Notes: generated by a model from the sequence alone, not told the origin. A DNA stretch of 64,000 bases from Chaetorhynchus papuensis (GCA_013396525.1 VWYX01000391.1:186001-250000); one strand, 5' to 3'; shown: positions 12,683 to 26,800, counted from the first letter of the stretch. Numbers and translations: made by a program.

Positions 12683-15600
12683 TCCTATAAGGAAGGAGAG
12701 AATGCAGCGGGTTTTTGTCACCTACCCTACTTTGGGAGCCTTTTCTGACCATTTCCCATTTGCTCACCTAATTCAGCCAGAGGCTTTTGGTTCTCTTAGC
12801 AAAAGAAGTAAACATTTGAGACAAGAAATGGTTTCTAGAACCACAGAATGGTCAGCCTGTCTTTCTAACCTGCCTGAGGCAGGTAACCTGCACAGCTGGG
12901 CCTTTTTCAGGCACATCTAATGCTGTGTGCCAGGGGGCTTCCCAAGGCACTCCAGCTCCTCTCCCAAATTAGAGGACGAGCCTATAAAAGCTGCCTGTAG
13001 CAAGAGTTACAGGGCTGGCAGCAGCAAATTGCTGAAAAGCTGGGGAAAGCTGTTCCTCAAGAGGACAGAGCTGTTCTGGGGTAGCTGCTGCCCCACCGAG
13101 GGGCAGGGATTGTTGTCTCCTGCTAAATTTGTCCCCCAGTGTGAGCTGGGATTTACAGTTTGCTCTTTGTGTGAGCTGATGCAGCTCTGAGCAGATGATT
13201 CCCTAGGAGAGGATTCCTGCCGGGCCATTCTGGCTGGCGGCCAAGCCCTGCTCCTCTGGGTGTCTGTCTGTCTGAAGTCTTTGGGAATGGCTCTTGCTAC
13301 TCGGCCTCAGCAGCTTGTCCCAGATATTCCTCCTGTGCTCCAGAGTGGTTTTGTGGTTTGGGGTGAGGGGAGGCAGAAAACACAAAAAGCCAGCAGCTCT
13401 GGAAATGCTCTCTAACAGCATTTAGGAATTTGATAGCACTTACCCAAATCATTCTTTGCTATCTATTCTTTTTTCCCCCATAAAAATAACAAATAACCAG
13501 AGTGATAAATTGGGTTCCTGAATTATTACATAGGACCTCCAGGTATGCTAAAGTTTTGGTTATAGTATTTCAGAGAATAGCATTTCAGAAAATACCGTTT
13601 GGAGGATGTTTGTTCCCTTCTCAGACCAATTCAGTTCTGTGAATTGACAGAGCATTTGACAATCCTTTTTGGCAGCATTTTGATACTCTCTTTTGTTGTT
13701 GCTGTTTTAAAGGAAAGTTAGAGATCTAATGAAATAAATTTTATTTAACTTAGATGATGCACAAGCCACACCATCTCCGCAGTCACAAAGGGGAAACACC
13801 ATACCCAGAGAAAATTTGTTGTATAATTTCTCTGTATCTCATCACCTCTACACTCTCTTTCTTTGTTCCCAGTTTACTAATAGGGTACAAGAACAACAAC
13901 ATGTTGCAATTTCACAGCCAATCTCAGCTTATTCAGCTATAGTAGGTAGAGTTTTTTGGTTTTTTTTTTCCTATTCAATTCTTATCCACCTGCTTGGAAA
14001 AACACAGTTTAATACACCTTTAGCAGAACACCTCTAGGCTGTGTCAGTAGGATTCATGATCAAGTCACCCTGAGTGACTCCTCTCTCAAAGTATTTGGGC
14101 TGTGTTGTATCATCTGTTGCATTAGTGCTGTCCTGCTTCTTCTGGACAATTTAATTTGCTAAACCAATTGAATTCTCCTATAAATATAAGTATAAATATT
14201 TGAGTAATCAAATTCTTAAGGAAGAATGGTTCCAAGTGTAGCAGATCTTGTAGCAGATACCAAAATACAGACACATTTCACAGAAATGGCAAATACTGCA
14301 CTAAATCAGACTGTTGGGCACATATTTGGCCACTGGATTAAACGTTATGCACTCACAGATATTCACTGGCAGTTCTCAGGTAAAGGTAATTCACAGATTC
14401 TATCACTGGCTGAACTCTAAAATTCTTTAAGCGTCATATGAGTATACAAAAAAAGTAAATAATGGCAATAGTTTTTCCTGCTATTTTTGTTCATCTTTCT
14501 GATGGGGAGCTGAGAATTCTCCCTGAGTAGCTTTGATCTTAGCTGCAAAATTTGGGTCTCTGGAATACAGACAGCAAATAGCTGACTGCTGAAGTATGCA
14601 GATGAGTTGAATCCCTGTGGTCTCTACAGGTGTCCCTGCAAGGCAGATGGATCTGACTAAAGGTAAAATAACAGAAAAATCAAAAACCTAGCCCAAATGA
14701 AAGAGATTTCTATTTGTTGAGCCAAGATTTGCTTAAACTGCAAGTTGCAGTGCTTTAAAAGCATGCTGAGATGGAGCGAGGTGCTATTTTTTTTAAGTGC
14801 TGTAGGGCATTCTTCCAGTCATTTGAGGAGAATGCACTACATATTCTAAAAAAGAATATTGTATCCATTCTTGTAATGCAGGTTCATTAAGCATCAGATT
14901 GATTTATTGTATTGTTTCCTTTATAAATTATTTTCATTATGTTTTATCACAGTACATGACTACTGCCCTAAGGGAATATGCAGGAATGAGCTGAATGGCA
15001 AGTGTAATAGACTGTTTTAATTAAAATAGTGTAATGCATATTTCAGTGCTATTAACAAAAACAAAATTGATTTTGTTTTCTGGGTAATTGAATATATTAA
15101 GGCCCAGGTGCTGCTTTTCTATTGTTTAACCCTCTGAGTTCAACTTCATTTGATGCACTGGGCAGGAATTCCTGGGGAAGAGGAAAAACGTAAACAGGAA
15201 TTTCAACAGTGAAACCCCTTGATCATTTCCAGTGTCTTTGAGGGAGCTCCAGACAGTGAGGACACCAACCCACAGCAGAGAAAAGCCCATTATTCCTCTG
15301 CACTTTTTAACCTGATGCTCTGTGGAGACAGCAGTCACTTGCCACCATAATTCCATTAGTTAATGAACACTTCAGGAATTTGTTCATCATAAGAAAGACC
15401 CTCTAAAATTACAGTCAATCAATGACACCTACTCTTCTAAGTGGCTTTCTTTTCTCCTTTTGCTCTTGATTTATATTGGCTATGAGTCTTTTTTATTTCT
15501 TTTACCCTCCAGATACCAAAAGTTTACCTTTTAGCAAGAAGATGCATTGTGCCAGACGGTGACAGACACAGACAAAACAGGTTAATGACTTCTGAGCAGA

Positions 15601-17869
15601 GAATTCAGATGAAAACAACCAACCAACCAACCTAGAAAATGAACAGAGAGATGGGTTACATGACCCATCTGTCCTTGAAAAGAACCGTTTTGCCTAATGA
15701 TTTTTGTCTACCAAACCCTGATTATCAGAACCTCCCCCCCCTTTCATCAATGGTATTTTCACTGGAAACTGCTACTTTGCAATAAATATTATAAAGGATG
15801 TTTCTGATTCAGCTATTATGGTCCCCTGGATTTTTATCACTTGTCAGGATAGAATGTTGTATCATCAGTTCTGAGGTGTCTCTTCTTATAGCAGAGACAC
15901 AGTGGATATGGAAGATCTTATCTCCCATTCTATGGGGTGAAAAATTGTGGTTTTCAAAGTTAATAGCAAAAGTCCCAGGAGCTGGTTCACCATTTGTAAA
16001 GACTGCTCTACTTCCCGGGGGTATGCAACTTGCTAAAAGCAATGGTATTTTGAAATTAAGAAACACTAACTGTACTTTTACCTATGTCTTTTTAAAGGAA
16101 AAACCAAAGCAAACCAAGCCCACTCCAACCATCCTGAAGCAGTTTAAACTATGGTAATGTCTGTCTGGGATATATATATAATTTAGGAATAAATCAAATG
16201 GCTGAACTGAAAGATAAGTCAGAAATTCAAAATAAAGCAAAGCCAGACAGCACAAAAAGAGTTACTGCTGCTCCGTTCAGTTACTCTGGGGATGCCCAGA
16301 CAACACTAATCATTGTAGTAGTCTGAAGATGTTCACCATAAATCCTATACCCTTTAAAATAAAATATGGGTATCTTCTTTTCCCTATCAAAGATTTTCTG
16401 TTGGAACTCACTTACTCAACAAGAGCCTTTTACAAATGATGGTCCTGCTTTTACAACAGAAGAAGGCCATAATTAAACTGGTGAGTCATCACTCTGCTGG
16501 GTTTCATAGGAAATCCCTTATTACTTTAAAGCACCTGCTGTAGCTCTTGGACTCATTTCCCAGAGAAGAGTTGCAGATACGGATTGATTCCAAATAGTTC
16601 CCATAAAAGAATAGACCAGTGAACTGGTTTTACATAAATTTCGGGCTTTATAGTTTCTCTTCCTCCGCAATTAAAGAGATCTGGCTGAATCCCCAGTTAC
16701 TTCTGGGTCGTGATTTATAAAGCACAAGTCGAGATTCAGACTTTTGAAAATGATTTCCCACATTTTCGTGTTATTAGCTCATTTCTTACAGTGCATCTCT
16801 CCATGTTTCTTCTTCTTGGAACTGGTCACCTTTAATCCGTTACAAGATGTTTTTAATTATTAACAGGAATATGTTGAACTCTACTGAAAAGTATTTAAAT
16901 ACCACAACATGACAAAATGACATGTACATTGGCTATTTCTCTATTTTGATAAATGGCTATTAACTATTTAACATTTCAATATTCAATATTGAATTCAATT
17001 GATGCATTAAAAAATTCTAAACCATACCATTCTAAGATCAGCATATTATATACTGTAGATACTAGCATTAGATAGACAAAAATAATTGCCTGCTCATTTG
17101 CTATATAACATTTTAAAGAGAAAAGATAAGTATAAGCCAAGAGAAATCAAAGCATTAAGTTTAGATTCAGTAATTAGATTACTGAACAAAACAGAAAATT
17201 TTATTCTGAAATATGACCAAATATTCCAAATATGTCAGAGGCTTTGGAAACTATTTTAAAGTGCTGCTCTAAATGAACTAAAATGATCAAATAATCCTAA
17301 GCAAACTGTGATAATTTAGGCAGATAAAAAATATTTCAGAATAAGGAAACTAATATTTTCATAGATAAGAATATTATAGAACCAGGATATAGACAGTTTA
17401 GCCTTGGAAGAAGAAACAAGTCTTCATTATTCATGACCAAACACAGTTTGTGTCCTCATTTAGATTGTGGTATTTTTGCTCAATACAAATGTTCCATAAT
17501 AAAAAAATAAGGCCCAAACTTTAAAGCAATTGCTTAGAAAATAACCTGTTCTTACTGTGCCAATAAATGCAAGTAAGAAAGGAATCAAAAGAGTTTCATG
17601 AAAAGAGGTAAGTTTCGAAGTTATAGAAATCTAAAAAGCAAGTAACTGCCAGGGCTATTGAACTACATTTAAAAAATGCAGGGTTAAAGACAGTTTTTAT
17701 TTAGAGTATAACATTTCACTGCAGTTTGGAAGTAAAATAGAAGGGCTGTTTTTTAAAGGAATAACATGAAATAGTTTCACTCAAACATGTGGTCTGGGAG
17801 TTAAACTTTTGCACTTTTTTTAGGTGACCCATGTTTGCAAAACACAAAAGATAATTCAGTTTGCTCAGA
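12683..17869. other. Non-coding; GC-rich patch then unique DNA
   Basis: About 12870-13420 is GC-rich and contains a TATA-like CCTATAAAAG at about 12980, but no transcription unit can be traced from it. The rest is AT-rich. The 119-codon plus-strand frame at 15798-16157 has no domain or codon pattern that I recognise and is overlapped by an 85-codon frame on the other strand. No repeat family was recognised except the short AACC tract at 15617. Confidence 0.65.
15617..15632. repeat. Short (AACC)4 tract
   Basis: Four exact AACC units. A minor microsatellite seed with no inferred role. Confidence 0.9.
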
Positions 17870-17940
17870 AACTCACTCAAACCTTTCTGGGTCAAATCTT
17901 CACCTTCGTCAGGGAACATTCCCATTGAAGTCAACCTTTA
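17870..17940. mobile_element. Possible ancient amniote repeat fragment
   Basis: The wording GGGTCAAATCTTCACCTTCG followed by CCCATTGAAGTCAACC resembles old reptile/bird interspersed repeats that carry a 'CCCATTGAAGTCAATGG' core. Only one core is preserved and no second arm is visible, so this is a weak call. Confidence 0.3.
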
Positions 17941-19334
17941 GCACCTTCTCTTCTCAAGCATCCAGCTCTGGTGTATTCTGTGAGAAAAAAGAGCCTCAGA
18001 TGTCTGTCTGCAGTGTGTTCTGCGGAGAACTGCTGCAAGGAATAAAAATGGAAGCAAATACACCGAGCATGCTGGGCTGCTTTAGCAAGCTCACAGCTTC
18101 CATCACCACTGAAAAGGGAATTGCAGTTTGCTCAGAAGGAACCAGCCTTTAATGATGTGCTTCACCAGACGTGATAGAACAAAAATGCATATTTACCTTC
18201 GGCTTTTTTTATTTGAACTCTTACACTCTTGTCATTTATCTTTTGTTTGCATTTTTACACGCCAGCCTTGAAAATCGTCGTCCATTTGCAAAGTTCATGT
18301 AGGAGTAACCCCGCTAGTCACTGTCACCAAGGAAGAAAGTGGGCAGTGGCCAGCAGACAATAGATGCTATCAGGTATCTCTTCAAGACTTTTCAGCCTCC
18401 TTAGAGGGTAAAGTCTTCAAGGTAATAATTTTTTATTCAAACTTGTATTTGCACAAGTTGTTCAGTGCCCAGCATAGTGGGTGTCACTCCTTTTGGAATC
18501 CCTGTTATCATGATGCATTACACTTCTATCACAAAGACCTGCAATCAAGGATTAATAATGTAACCATTAAAGTTCCTCTGACTAAAGCTTCTCTTACATT
18601 TTCTACTAATCTGTGCCTGAACCTTGTCCTGCCTTTCTTTCTGTCCTCAAAAGTCAGCCAGCCTTGCTTCTCTCAAGTCAGAATGCCTGGCAAACAGAAA
18701 CTCTCTGCAGCTCGCAGACAAGCCACTAACGTAACTTAATTTTCCATAAATAGCCCCTGCATCATCTAAGTTCAGCTATTCCTGTCTGCTAATGCTGTCT
18801 GCACACAATGACTTGCTCATATAGAGCTTCTCTTAAGTCCAATCCACTCCAGCTAAATATGATTTTTCAGGCTGAGCTTTGTGCAGCAGCTTTGGCTCTG
18901 AACCAGAGCTGGAACTGGACAGCTGTAACAAGAACCGATCTGGCAGCAGATTCAAATATAACTGCTGTGGAAACCCGTAAGTTTTTTCTATATCAAATGC
19001 ACACAGAACTGAAAAATAATCACAATAAACCATCTTTCCTAGAACTGAATGAAAAAATACTGATTTTTTTTTTAATAGTCTTGTCAGTCATTCAACAGTG
19101 AAAATTCTTTTCCTCCAGCTCTTGTTTTTTAAGGAGAGTGAATTCCAATCTTGTCTATACCATTATGGAGCAGACCCTCATTAAATTTGAGTATTAAAAT
19201 GAATTTACCCAATGTTTTGGTAAGCCAGTATACCTCTAACCCTTAAGGTAGTGGTACTCACGAAGGAAATCAGGTCATAGAGAGATCCTAAATCCTTGTA
19301 TTACATTTTACCAGTAGGATCAATTAAAAATCTT
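17941..19334. other. Non-coding stretch, nothing recognised
   Basis: Two frames of just under 100 codons (18443-18739 and 18808-19101, plus strand) lie close together. They lack recognisable domains, and no canonical splice signals link them. No repeat was recognised. Confidence 0.6.
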
Positions 19335-19800
19335 AGGCAATGAGTCTAGAAAAGACTTGGAGGATTCATCTCTAGGCTACAGTCAGGCCAACCCTGTGGA
19401 TGTGTGACATTCTCAGTATTTCAGACACATTTGTCCAACCTTTTCTCAAAGCAATGGTGGTCTCATAACCACCTTTTTGGTGCAGTTGAACATCAATTAG
19501 CCTTTCAGATGAAATATTTTCCCAGGCTGGCCTGTGTCCTATATGTTGAAGTGTTATTGTTTTTATCTCATTTCCAGTACAGAGAAAAAGGTATTCTCCA
19601 CCAAGGCCAACTGCTGGGCATGTACGTGGATTGTTCTGACTGTCCCTTCTTTTAGGCAAACCCAAATCTTCCACGCTTGCATCTTTTCATATTTATCACT
19701 TTGCTTTGAAATCTCTCTACTTTCTTCACATTTCCTTTTAATACTCCTACAAGACAGCTTGTTCTCCTGGTCAAGGAATCAGAATCAGGCCAGGACCCGT
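19335..19800 (-). mobile_element. Old, diverged CR1 LINE fragment
   Basis: Read on the plus strand, several segments follow in order the reverse complement of an old CR1 3' region: GAAAAGACTTGGAGGATTCA, then CACATTTGTCCAACC, then GATGAAATATTTTCCCA, then a CTTTGAAATCTCTCTACTTTC segment like the CR1 'CTCTTCTCTGGACTTTCTCC' motif. Order and spacing agree over about 400 bases even though individual motifs are badly decayed. It is an ancient insertion with no coding capacity, oriented opposite to the plus strand. The boundaries are approximate. Confidence 0.55.
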
Positions 19801-20505
19801 ATCAAAACACCTTTGCACAATTCATTCAATGTCTGGAAGTAGTTTTAAAAATATTAGATTCAAGGTTTAATGAAGAGAAAAAGTAATAAGAAATAAAATA
19901 TTTCACTCCTTTCTTCCTTGAGCAAGGTATATTCCTTTTTAACTGGGGTGAAAGATAATTCTGAGTATCTCTTAAGCACTTTTTTCAGTGCCTTTAGAAC
20001 TTTTACCATTGTTGAGATACTTTTACCCCTATTTTGGGTGTTTACCCTTGTAGCCACATCAGGAATGGGAGGGATTCAGGGGACTTTCTGAGTGGTGTGG
20101 ATGATGCTGTGACAAAACAGAAGAAATCAGGGAAGAAATGATGTGTAAATCTGTCCACTCTGCATTATCCTGGCTATTGGTTATCTTGCTGCTTTCAATA
20201 AATACAGTCCAACAATTTAGCCAGGTTATTTTAATGCATAGACAAAAAAAGAATGTATGCAACTTCAGGAATATGAACCATAAGGCTGATTCCTCATCCA
20301 CTCTAGAAATTCATATATAAATACATAATTAATTTAACTAATATTTAGTAGATCAAATAAATTCTTAGTAGTGTGAGGTACAGAATGAATTATTTAGTTG
20401 TCTATACTTTGAGAATAACTCCGTTTTTTCTGATTGGGTTCTCAGAAAAAGCAATTTGTACTGTCTTTAATGCCCTAACGTAATTTCTAAAAAAAGTTTT
20501 TTCTT

Positions 20506-20541
20506 GTTGTTATTGTTGTTATTTGTTTGTGGTTTTTGTTT
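20506..20541. repeat. TTG-rich simple repeat
   Basis: Interrupted TTG and TTTG units form a low-complexity tract of about 36 bases. No function is inferred. Confidence 0.8.
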
Positions 20542-22163
20542 TGCATATTGTACAATTTATATACCTATAATTTATATAATTTTGGACTGTGATGGAACAG
20601 GTAACTATTTCACAACCAAAGAAAAAGCAGGATGTATTTAATGATGGAAAGGTGTATCTTAGCAATGTGTTATCTAGAGGTTTGGAAAAGGGATTCAATT
20701 TAAATGAAATGACAAAAAGCAAATCTGTCAACATACCTGTGCTCTGGTGCTTCTCTGAGTCATGAAACTCCCATGTTAAAAAGAAAAGTTACAAATGAGA
20801 CACCAAGAAAAAACCCCAAACAGTCCTTTTAAAGATACAAATTCAAATTTTACTGCTTGACAAAATGTGATTAATTGCACACAGATTACTACTCACCAAA
20901 ATAAAAGACAATTATCTCTATTGCGGCCAATCCCAGGGAAGGAGCACAGGGAGAGAATTGTGCTTCAGGTTACACCCACTCCTTCTGTATTTAAAATACA
21001 AATATATGAAAACAATTACACACCAATAACTTAGTAAATATTACACTGAATGCAATAAAACATAACCCAAGATAAGACAGCAGGTGTGTGGAGGAATTTG
21101 ATGAAGAGGCAGGTACCTGTATCTGCAGCTAAAGCCCATTTGTTTGGGAGCCCAACGTGACGTGACAGGACTCCTAACAGCTCTTGCTTTGTTTCCTCCA
21201 TTTTCTCAGCTTGACCTTCAGCAGATTAACGTGGCATCACTCTAAAAGAGCTGGAGGAATGTAAAGAGGGGTCGTTTGTGTACATCAGGGTAAAATAATG
21301 TATTGTGCAGGAATTAAACATAATAGGTTGTTCTCAAGGGTATTTACATGATCTTTTATCATTTCTCGCAAGGCTGGAACATTCAGAGATTTTAATTCTT
21401 TTGTTTTGGACCATAAGATTACAAAGAATACGAATTTCATCTGAGATTAACCAGGTTTGTGCTAATTCACCTTCAGTAATAGGCAAGTTAGCCAGAAGTC
21501 ATTAGAAGACAAAAGTCTCAGTCTTAAACCACCTTACCTGTGGACAGACCCCTCTGAGAAGTGAGAAAAACACAGTGGAAATTACTTTCTGGATGTTCCT
21601 CCTGCTTTCGCCTGGAAGTTGTTTTGTACTCATACAAATGAACACATTATTTCATTCCCACCTTACCCATGTCTTTCTGTGACTTCTGGTGGTAAATGTG
21701 TCTCATATTTATGTACCAGATTCTTATAAATGTACGTATAGATCATGTAAAATAGAGTCTTCATAGGAATGGCATTAAACCAGAAAGGATCTGTTTTCCC
21801 TTCACTGCTCAGAGTTGGCTGCTTTATAACAAAATACTACCAGGCATCCATTTTATCTCTTGTAAAGTCATTTGAGTACACACAGGTGCTTTACATGTAC
21901 AGCATAGTAATGAGGTTTCTTTTTTTTTTAAAGCACTCCCTATCAGAGTCAGAACAGGAAAACTCAAACAGCCTGAAAAGCCTGTGTCTTTAGGAAGAAG
22001 TGTTTTAACACACCAACATGGACAGGTGATATTCCTTACCCTCTCTTTGCAAAGTGTGTTGCTTTGGTTAAGATAGATTTGCAAACATATGATCAAAGCA
22101 AATGGAACTCGCCCTCTACCCTATCAATATGTGCTACACCCTGTCCTTGAATTACCTGTCCTT

Positions 22164-22186
22164 AAAACCACCACAGGGGTGGTTTT
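22164..22186. repeat. Perfect hairpin, 9-base stem
   Basis: The arms AAAACCACC and GGTGGTTTT are exact reverse complements around the five-base loop ACAGG. It is not followed by features of a known RNA gene. It might form a small stem if transcribed, but may be chance. Confidence 0.85.
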
Positions 22187-23600
22187 CTCCAGCATCTCAC
22201 TGACATCTGCACAGTGTAGATAAGTCTGTTACTGTCTTCCTCACAGCTCAGGTGAAAAAGTGTCATGGTTCTATATGAATAGAACCAAGCTTACCAGGAT
22301 TGGGCACAGAAAAAGTGGATTTTTATCCTCTGGAGCAAACCTATGCCAAATTTTTGTTCAGAGCACAGAAAAAAAAAAACATATTAGTAATGTATATCTC
22401 TCCTGTACTCCCAGATACAGGAAGATTGTCAATTTGAACAGTTTTGAAGGTGATGGCTTATATTATATATTAAGTGATTGTAGAACTATTTTTGCATGAC
22501 AGAAGTCTCTCTGGCACTTTTAAAAGTTCATCTACATAAGGCCCAAAGTAACATCTTAAGTAGACATATTATTTGTTCAAGAACAGGATGACAAGCACTT
22601 CTGCCTTAAATGTATAGACATCACAAAGCTGGATGTGAATCCTACCTTCCCACTTCTCTCTGTATTTGAAAATAAAGAGTATGGAAACCACTCCTAAACC
22701 CCTGAGCTTGAAGACTGAATCTTCAGTTTCTTGCCTGAATGACAATTGAATTACCATTTAGGCTTATTGTAATATTATAAACCGAGCATTTATTCTAAGC
22801 CGTAAAATAATTACTGAATCATTTTATGCAATGGTAGAAATAAAAGCTGGTAAACTGTATTTGAAGCACATAAAACACAATTAGAGATGCAGATTAGCCT
22901 TGAGGAACGAGCTCAACAAGAAACCAAATGAATCAACTTCAGACAAGTTTCGCTAAGAGCTTTATGATATTCAGACTTCAGCAGTGTTCTCTCAAGAACA
23001 GATAATTAAAGAATTAAGTCATGGTGTCTATTTGCCAACTCTGGCACTTCTTGGTCTGATATCATGCTACTCCCATACCCATTTCTGTCCCAATATATCA
23101 GCTAATTTGACTTTCACTTCTCCAGAGAAAATGAGGTGAATTAGTAATCATGGAATAGCGAAAATTGCAGCAAATGCATCCTGCAGAAACTGTTTCTATG
23201 AGTTGCTACAAGCAGTCATATGTTAAGCTTGTGTCTACTGCCTGTGGTTACACTGCAACCATTTATTCCAGATAAGCATTCTGGTCCTTGCTTGTAAACG
23301 TGTCTCTTGCTCATGTGCTCAGGCTCAGCTGCTGTGCAGGCTCAGGCACTGCTAAAAGGGAGACAAGAGGGCAGGAGATTACCGTGTTCACTTTTAAAAT
23401 TGTGCAAAATACAACTGGAGGAACTAACAATGTTTTCATCAACATCTAACATTTTGTTTGCATGCAGAATCCGTTTCAGAATAAGGAGTACCTGAATGAG
23501 CCAGGTCATCCCTCTGTCTGATCTTTCTCGATACTGTACTGTGGACAAATATAAGTGACCAGAATGAGTGAAATTCATGGAAGTTATATCATTTCCCCTG

Positions 23601-23670
23601 CAAAGAACCAACCCACAGCAAACAAAAACCAGCCCCAACAAACAAAAAAACCAACCCTAACAAACCACAG
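23601..23670. repeat. A/C-rich low-complexity tract
   Basis: About 70 bases almost free of T and poor in G, built from CAAA, CAACC and CCAACC units. It is a simple sequence decayed from a CAAA/CAACC-type repeat. Confidence 0.8.
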
Positions 23671-23701
23671 TAAGAGAGACATCACAACCCAAAACTTTAA
23701 A

Positions 23702-23813
23702 TTCAATTTAACAAAGCACTTAACATAGCAAGAACATAAAGAATATTGTGATTTCAATTTAACAAAAAAATTTTCAGTTAACAAAGCACGAACATATAGA
23801 ATATAGTGATTCA
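23702..23813. repeat. Imperfect tandem duplication, ~70-base period
   Basis: The segment at 23702-23753 (TTCAATTTAACAAAGCAC, later GAATATTGTGATTTC) is repeated at 23772-23813 (TTCAGTTAACAAAGCAC, later GAATATAGTGATTC) with a few substitutions and a 12-base deletion after the shared AACAAAGCAC. A third partial TTCAATTTAACAAA lies between them. The divergence indicates a duplication that is not recent. Confidence 0.8.
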
Positions 23814-26800
23814 GCAGAGCTCTTACCTGAAACTGTACACAGCTATTCCCACTGTGCTATCACCTCCTTCCATGCTCCCAAGATGCTGCTGAACAAATGA
23901 ACGAGCAATTTTATTGGCAGTGACTTCAGTGAAAATTGAGTAGAAACATAATTGTTGAGCAAGTGTTCAGCAAGTGGGCATCAGTACTGAATTAAAGGTA
24001 CTTGACTCAGGTCTTTGTATCTTTTTCTGATGAACAGTCCAGAAATAACACTCCTGGAAAACCGACCCCAGGCAGTCCCTGACTGGCACTTTGACCTTTT
24101 CAGCGGGTCAAGGATGTGATGTGCAACAGAGAGAAGGATGAATGTGAGCAGCAGCTTTCAGTACTGCTCTGAGACCCTCCGTGTGGGATGGGCAATTTGT
24201 TGGAACTGGATGATAGCAGAGCAAGGTCATGAAGCTTAAGACTGTCTCCTTGGTTTTGACTCCCTTGCGAATGATAAGAATTTTATGACTCGGGACCAAA
24301 AATTGTTCATACTGAACGTGGACCAATTGTTTCTAATCTTTACCTAGCCAGAAGTTTGATGCTCCTTTTCAGATTTGAAGAAGTATTTGCCAGGTGTTTT
24401 TCTACCTCAAACTGTCTGATGAAAGATACTCTCCACCCTGCTTCTCTTATATCCTTGGATCATGGCTACAACAATCCTACTGTAACAGACAGAAGGAATT
24501 CTATGGTCCCTGAATAATCACCCAAGGAAAAACAGTAGCTCAGTAAACATTTTCCTTCTTTACTCACCCTTCTTAAAATCATGAAGACATATTGATAATG
24601 CTCCTGTAGGTCTAAAAGGCCTAAAGCCCTTGGTAGGTCTCTGCAATGAGAAGGGATAAACTTCACTTCTGGTCTTGTTTACAGATTAGAGAAGGTCTCA
24701 TATGAGATCTCAGACATGTCCCTGACAGGCACAGAGGGAAAATCAAGTGTAGTGCTTATGTTCAGTTGCCTGTCTGCAAATGGAGATGATGCATGACGGT
24801 TTTTCACAAATGATGCTCACAATCAAGCTCAAAATCACTGATACAAAGAGAGGCTTTCCATCGATTTCAGCAGCCTCTGAACCATGCTGCCAATGGGAAA
24901 AGAAAGAAAAAGAAAAAAAAATTAAATGAACTAACCTATGCTTAAGACAACAGGTGCACACAGAGGTGTTTTTAAGACCACTGAAAAACACATTTGAACT
25001 TTTATGCATCTTTTGCTTTCTTTCAGAAAATCTTGGCCTTTCTAGCCTAAGTGCCATGGGGTTTTCTTAAGAATTAAATACCTAAGGAGTGTTGAAATCA
25101 GATCTAATCTCATAAATCACCCAGGCGGTCCTGCAAATGTTCACTCCTTGTTCCTTCCACTGAGGTGAGGCTCAAGCCTGGTTAGACAGCTCCGGTGTTC
25201 TGCATCCCACAGTGTTCTGTCAGCACCTGCCTCTTGCTGCCCATCAGGGTACTGGTTCAGAGCTGCACAGCTCCTCAGGGGTAATTTTACCTGTTGAGCT
25301 CAACACCTTTCCTGATTTCTCAGCCTAGGCCCCTGCCTTCTGTTTATGCTCGAGTTTTGAAATCTAATTTGCTGTATAGCACAAGCCTCATTGACTGTGG
25401 TAGCACAAGCTTGGTGTTTAAGTAAATTAGTTGATAATTATTTCTAATGTGCAGCAAAGTATTTACAGGAAATCTGGATTGTTTTCTTTATTCTTGCTAA
25501 AATGCTATTCAAGGGATCTAGATGACATTAATTTTAAATAGGACGATATTATTCAGAACTAATAAAATACATGAATAATAACATTCTTCTGTTGTTAATA
25601 AAACACATACACTTTTGCATTTGTTCTTTGAACAACCTTTTTCCTTTAAAATGTGTTCTTAAGCTGCAATCTGGTGCCACTTATTGATTAATAACCGAGT
25701 ATGCTAATTTTATTTAATTTCACCATTTTTGGACAGAATAGTCAGATCTCTTATTCAGAAAAATGAGCTAATTTGAAAAAGCAAGAACTAATTTCAGACA
25801 AGTGCTTCCACAAAATGATTTTCCAGACTTGTGCATGCCCTGTTTCCAATGACTTAACAATCACATTAACTTTTCAATGGCTCCATTGCATTGCTGGACA
25901 GGCTGATGGAGCGATATAGAGATGTTGTTCATCCAAACCATAATCCAGCAGAGCAGTTAAGTGTATGAATACCTTAAACATATCTGTACTTCACTAAAAT
26001 GCATTCAGCTACTCACAGGTTCACCTCTGTGCTTTGTTGGACGGAAGCCACAATTACCAATCTGCTGAAGCGGAGCTTAGTAAAATATATTGAGAGGAAC
26101 CATCTCTGTGAATAAAAATAACAGTTTGGGAATGTGTTAACCATAAAATTACTAGAATTTAATTTTCTCTATCATTATAGGGAAAGGTATTAAAAAATCT
26201 TTCGACATTGGTCTGTGTAGTAATTCTGAGCTGACTCTTGAGACTTAATGCATGACTCACCCCCACAGCCTTTCCAGTGATGCCTGTCCTCAGTCTTTTG
26301 GTGTTTCTTCATTTGAACACAGTTCTCTCTGTCTTGACATAACTCTAGATCCACAGTGTACTGGAGTCTTCTTCTGAGAACTCTCAGAAGGTCTGTTGCT
26401 ATTCACTCTCTCTTAAATGAGGCACAAATCTTGATTCTTTCATTCATGAGAGTCATCCAAAAGATAACCCAGATTTTACTTGCTCACCTTGAGGAGGGAC
26501 ACGGTAAACCAGCAACTGCTGGTGATTTATGGGCTTTTTAATATAGTATTCCTTCTTTTCTAAAATTTTACAGGGAATTTCCATAATTTTACAGTTTTAC
26601 TCCCATGCCTACCATGTGTGGAGCCGGTGCCACGGAAAAAAGAGCAGCCTTAACAACAGCCATCAAATATGCCACTACTTCACCATGAATTAAAGAGAAG
26701 GGAGGAGCTCTGTGAAGGATACTGACATTTTTAACTGGTTAGGAAAGTACTTACTCAAAACTGTTATAATTTGGGTAAAATTCCAATGTTCTGGTTGAGG

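Noticed and set aside
15798..16157. 119-codon plus-strand frame
   Set aside because: No recognised domain and a competing opposite-strand frame. It ends in a lysine/proline-rich tail from low-complexity A-rich DNA.
22164..22186. Hairpin as a microRNA or terminator
   Set aside because: The stem is only nine base pairs, far shorter than a microRNA precursor. Bacterial-type terminators do not apply in this genome.
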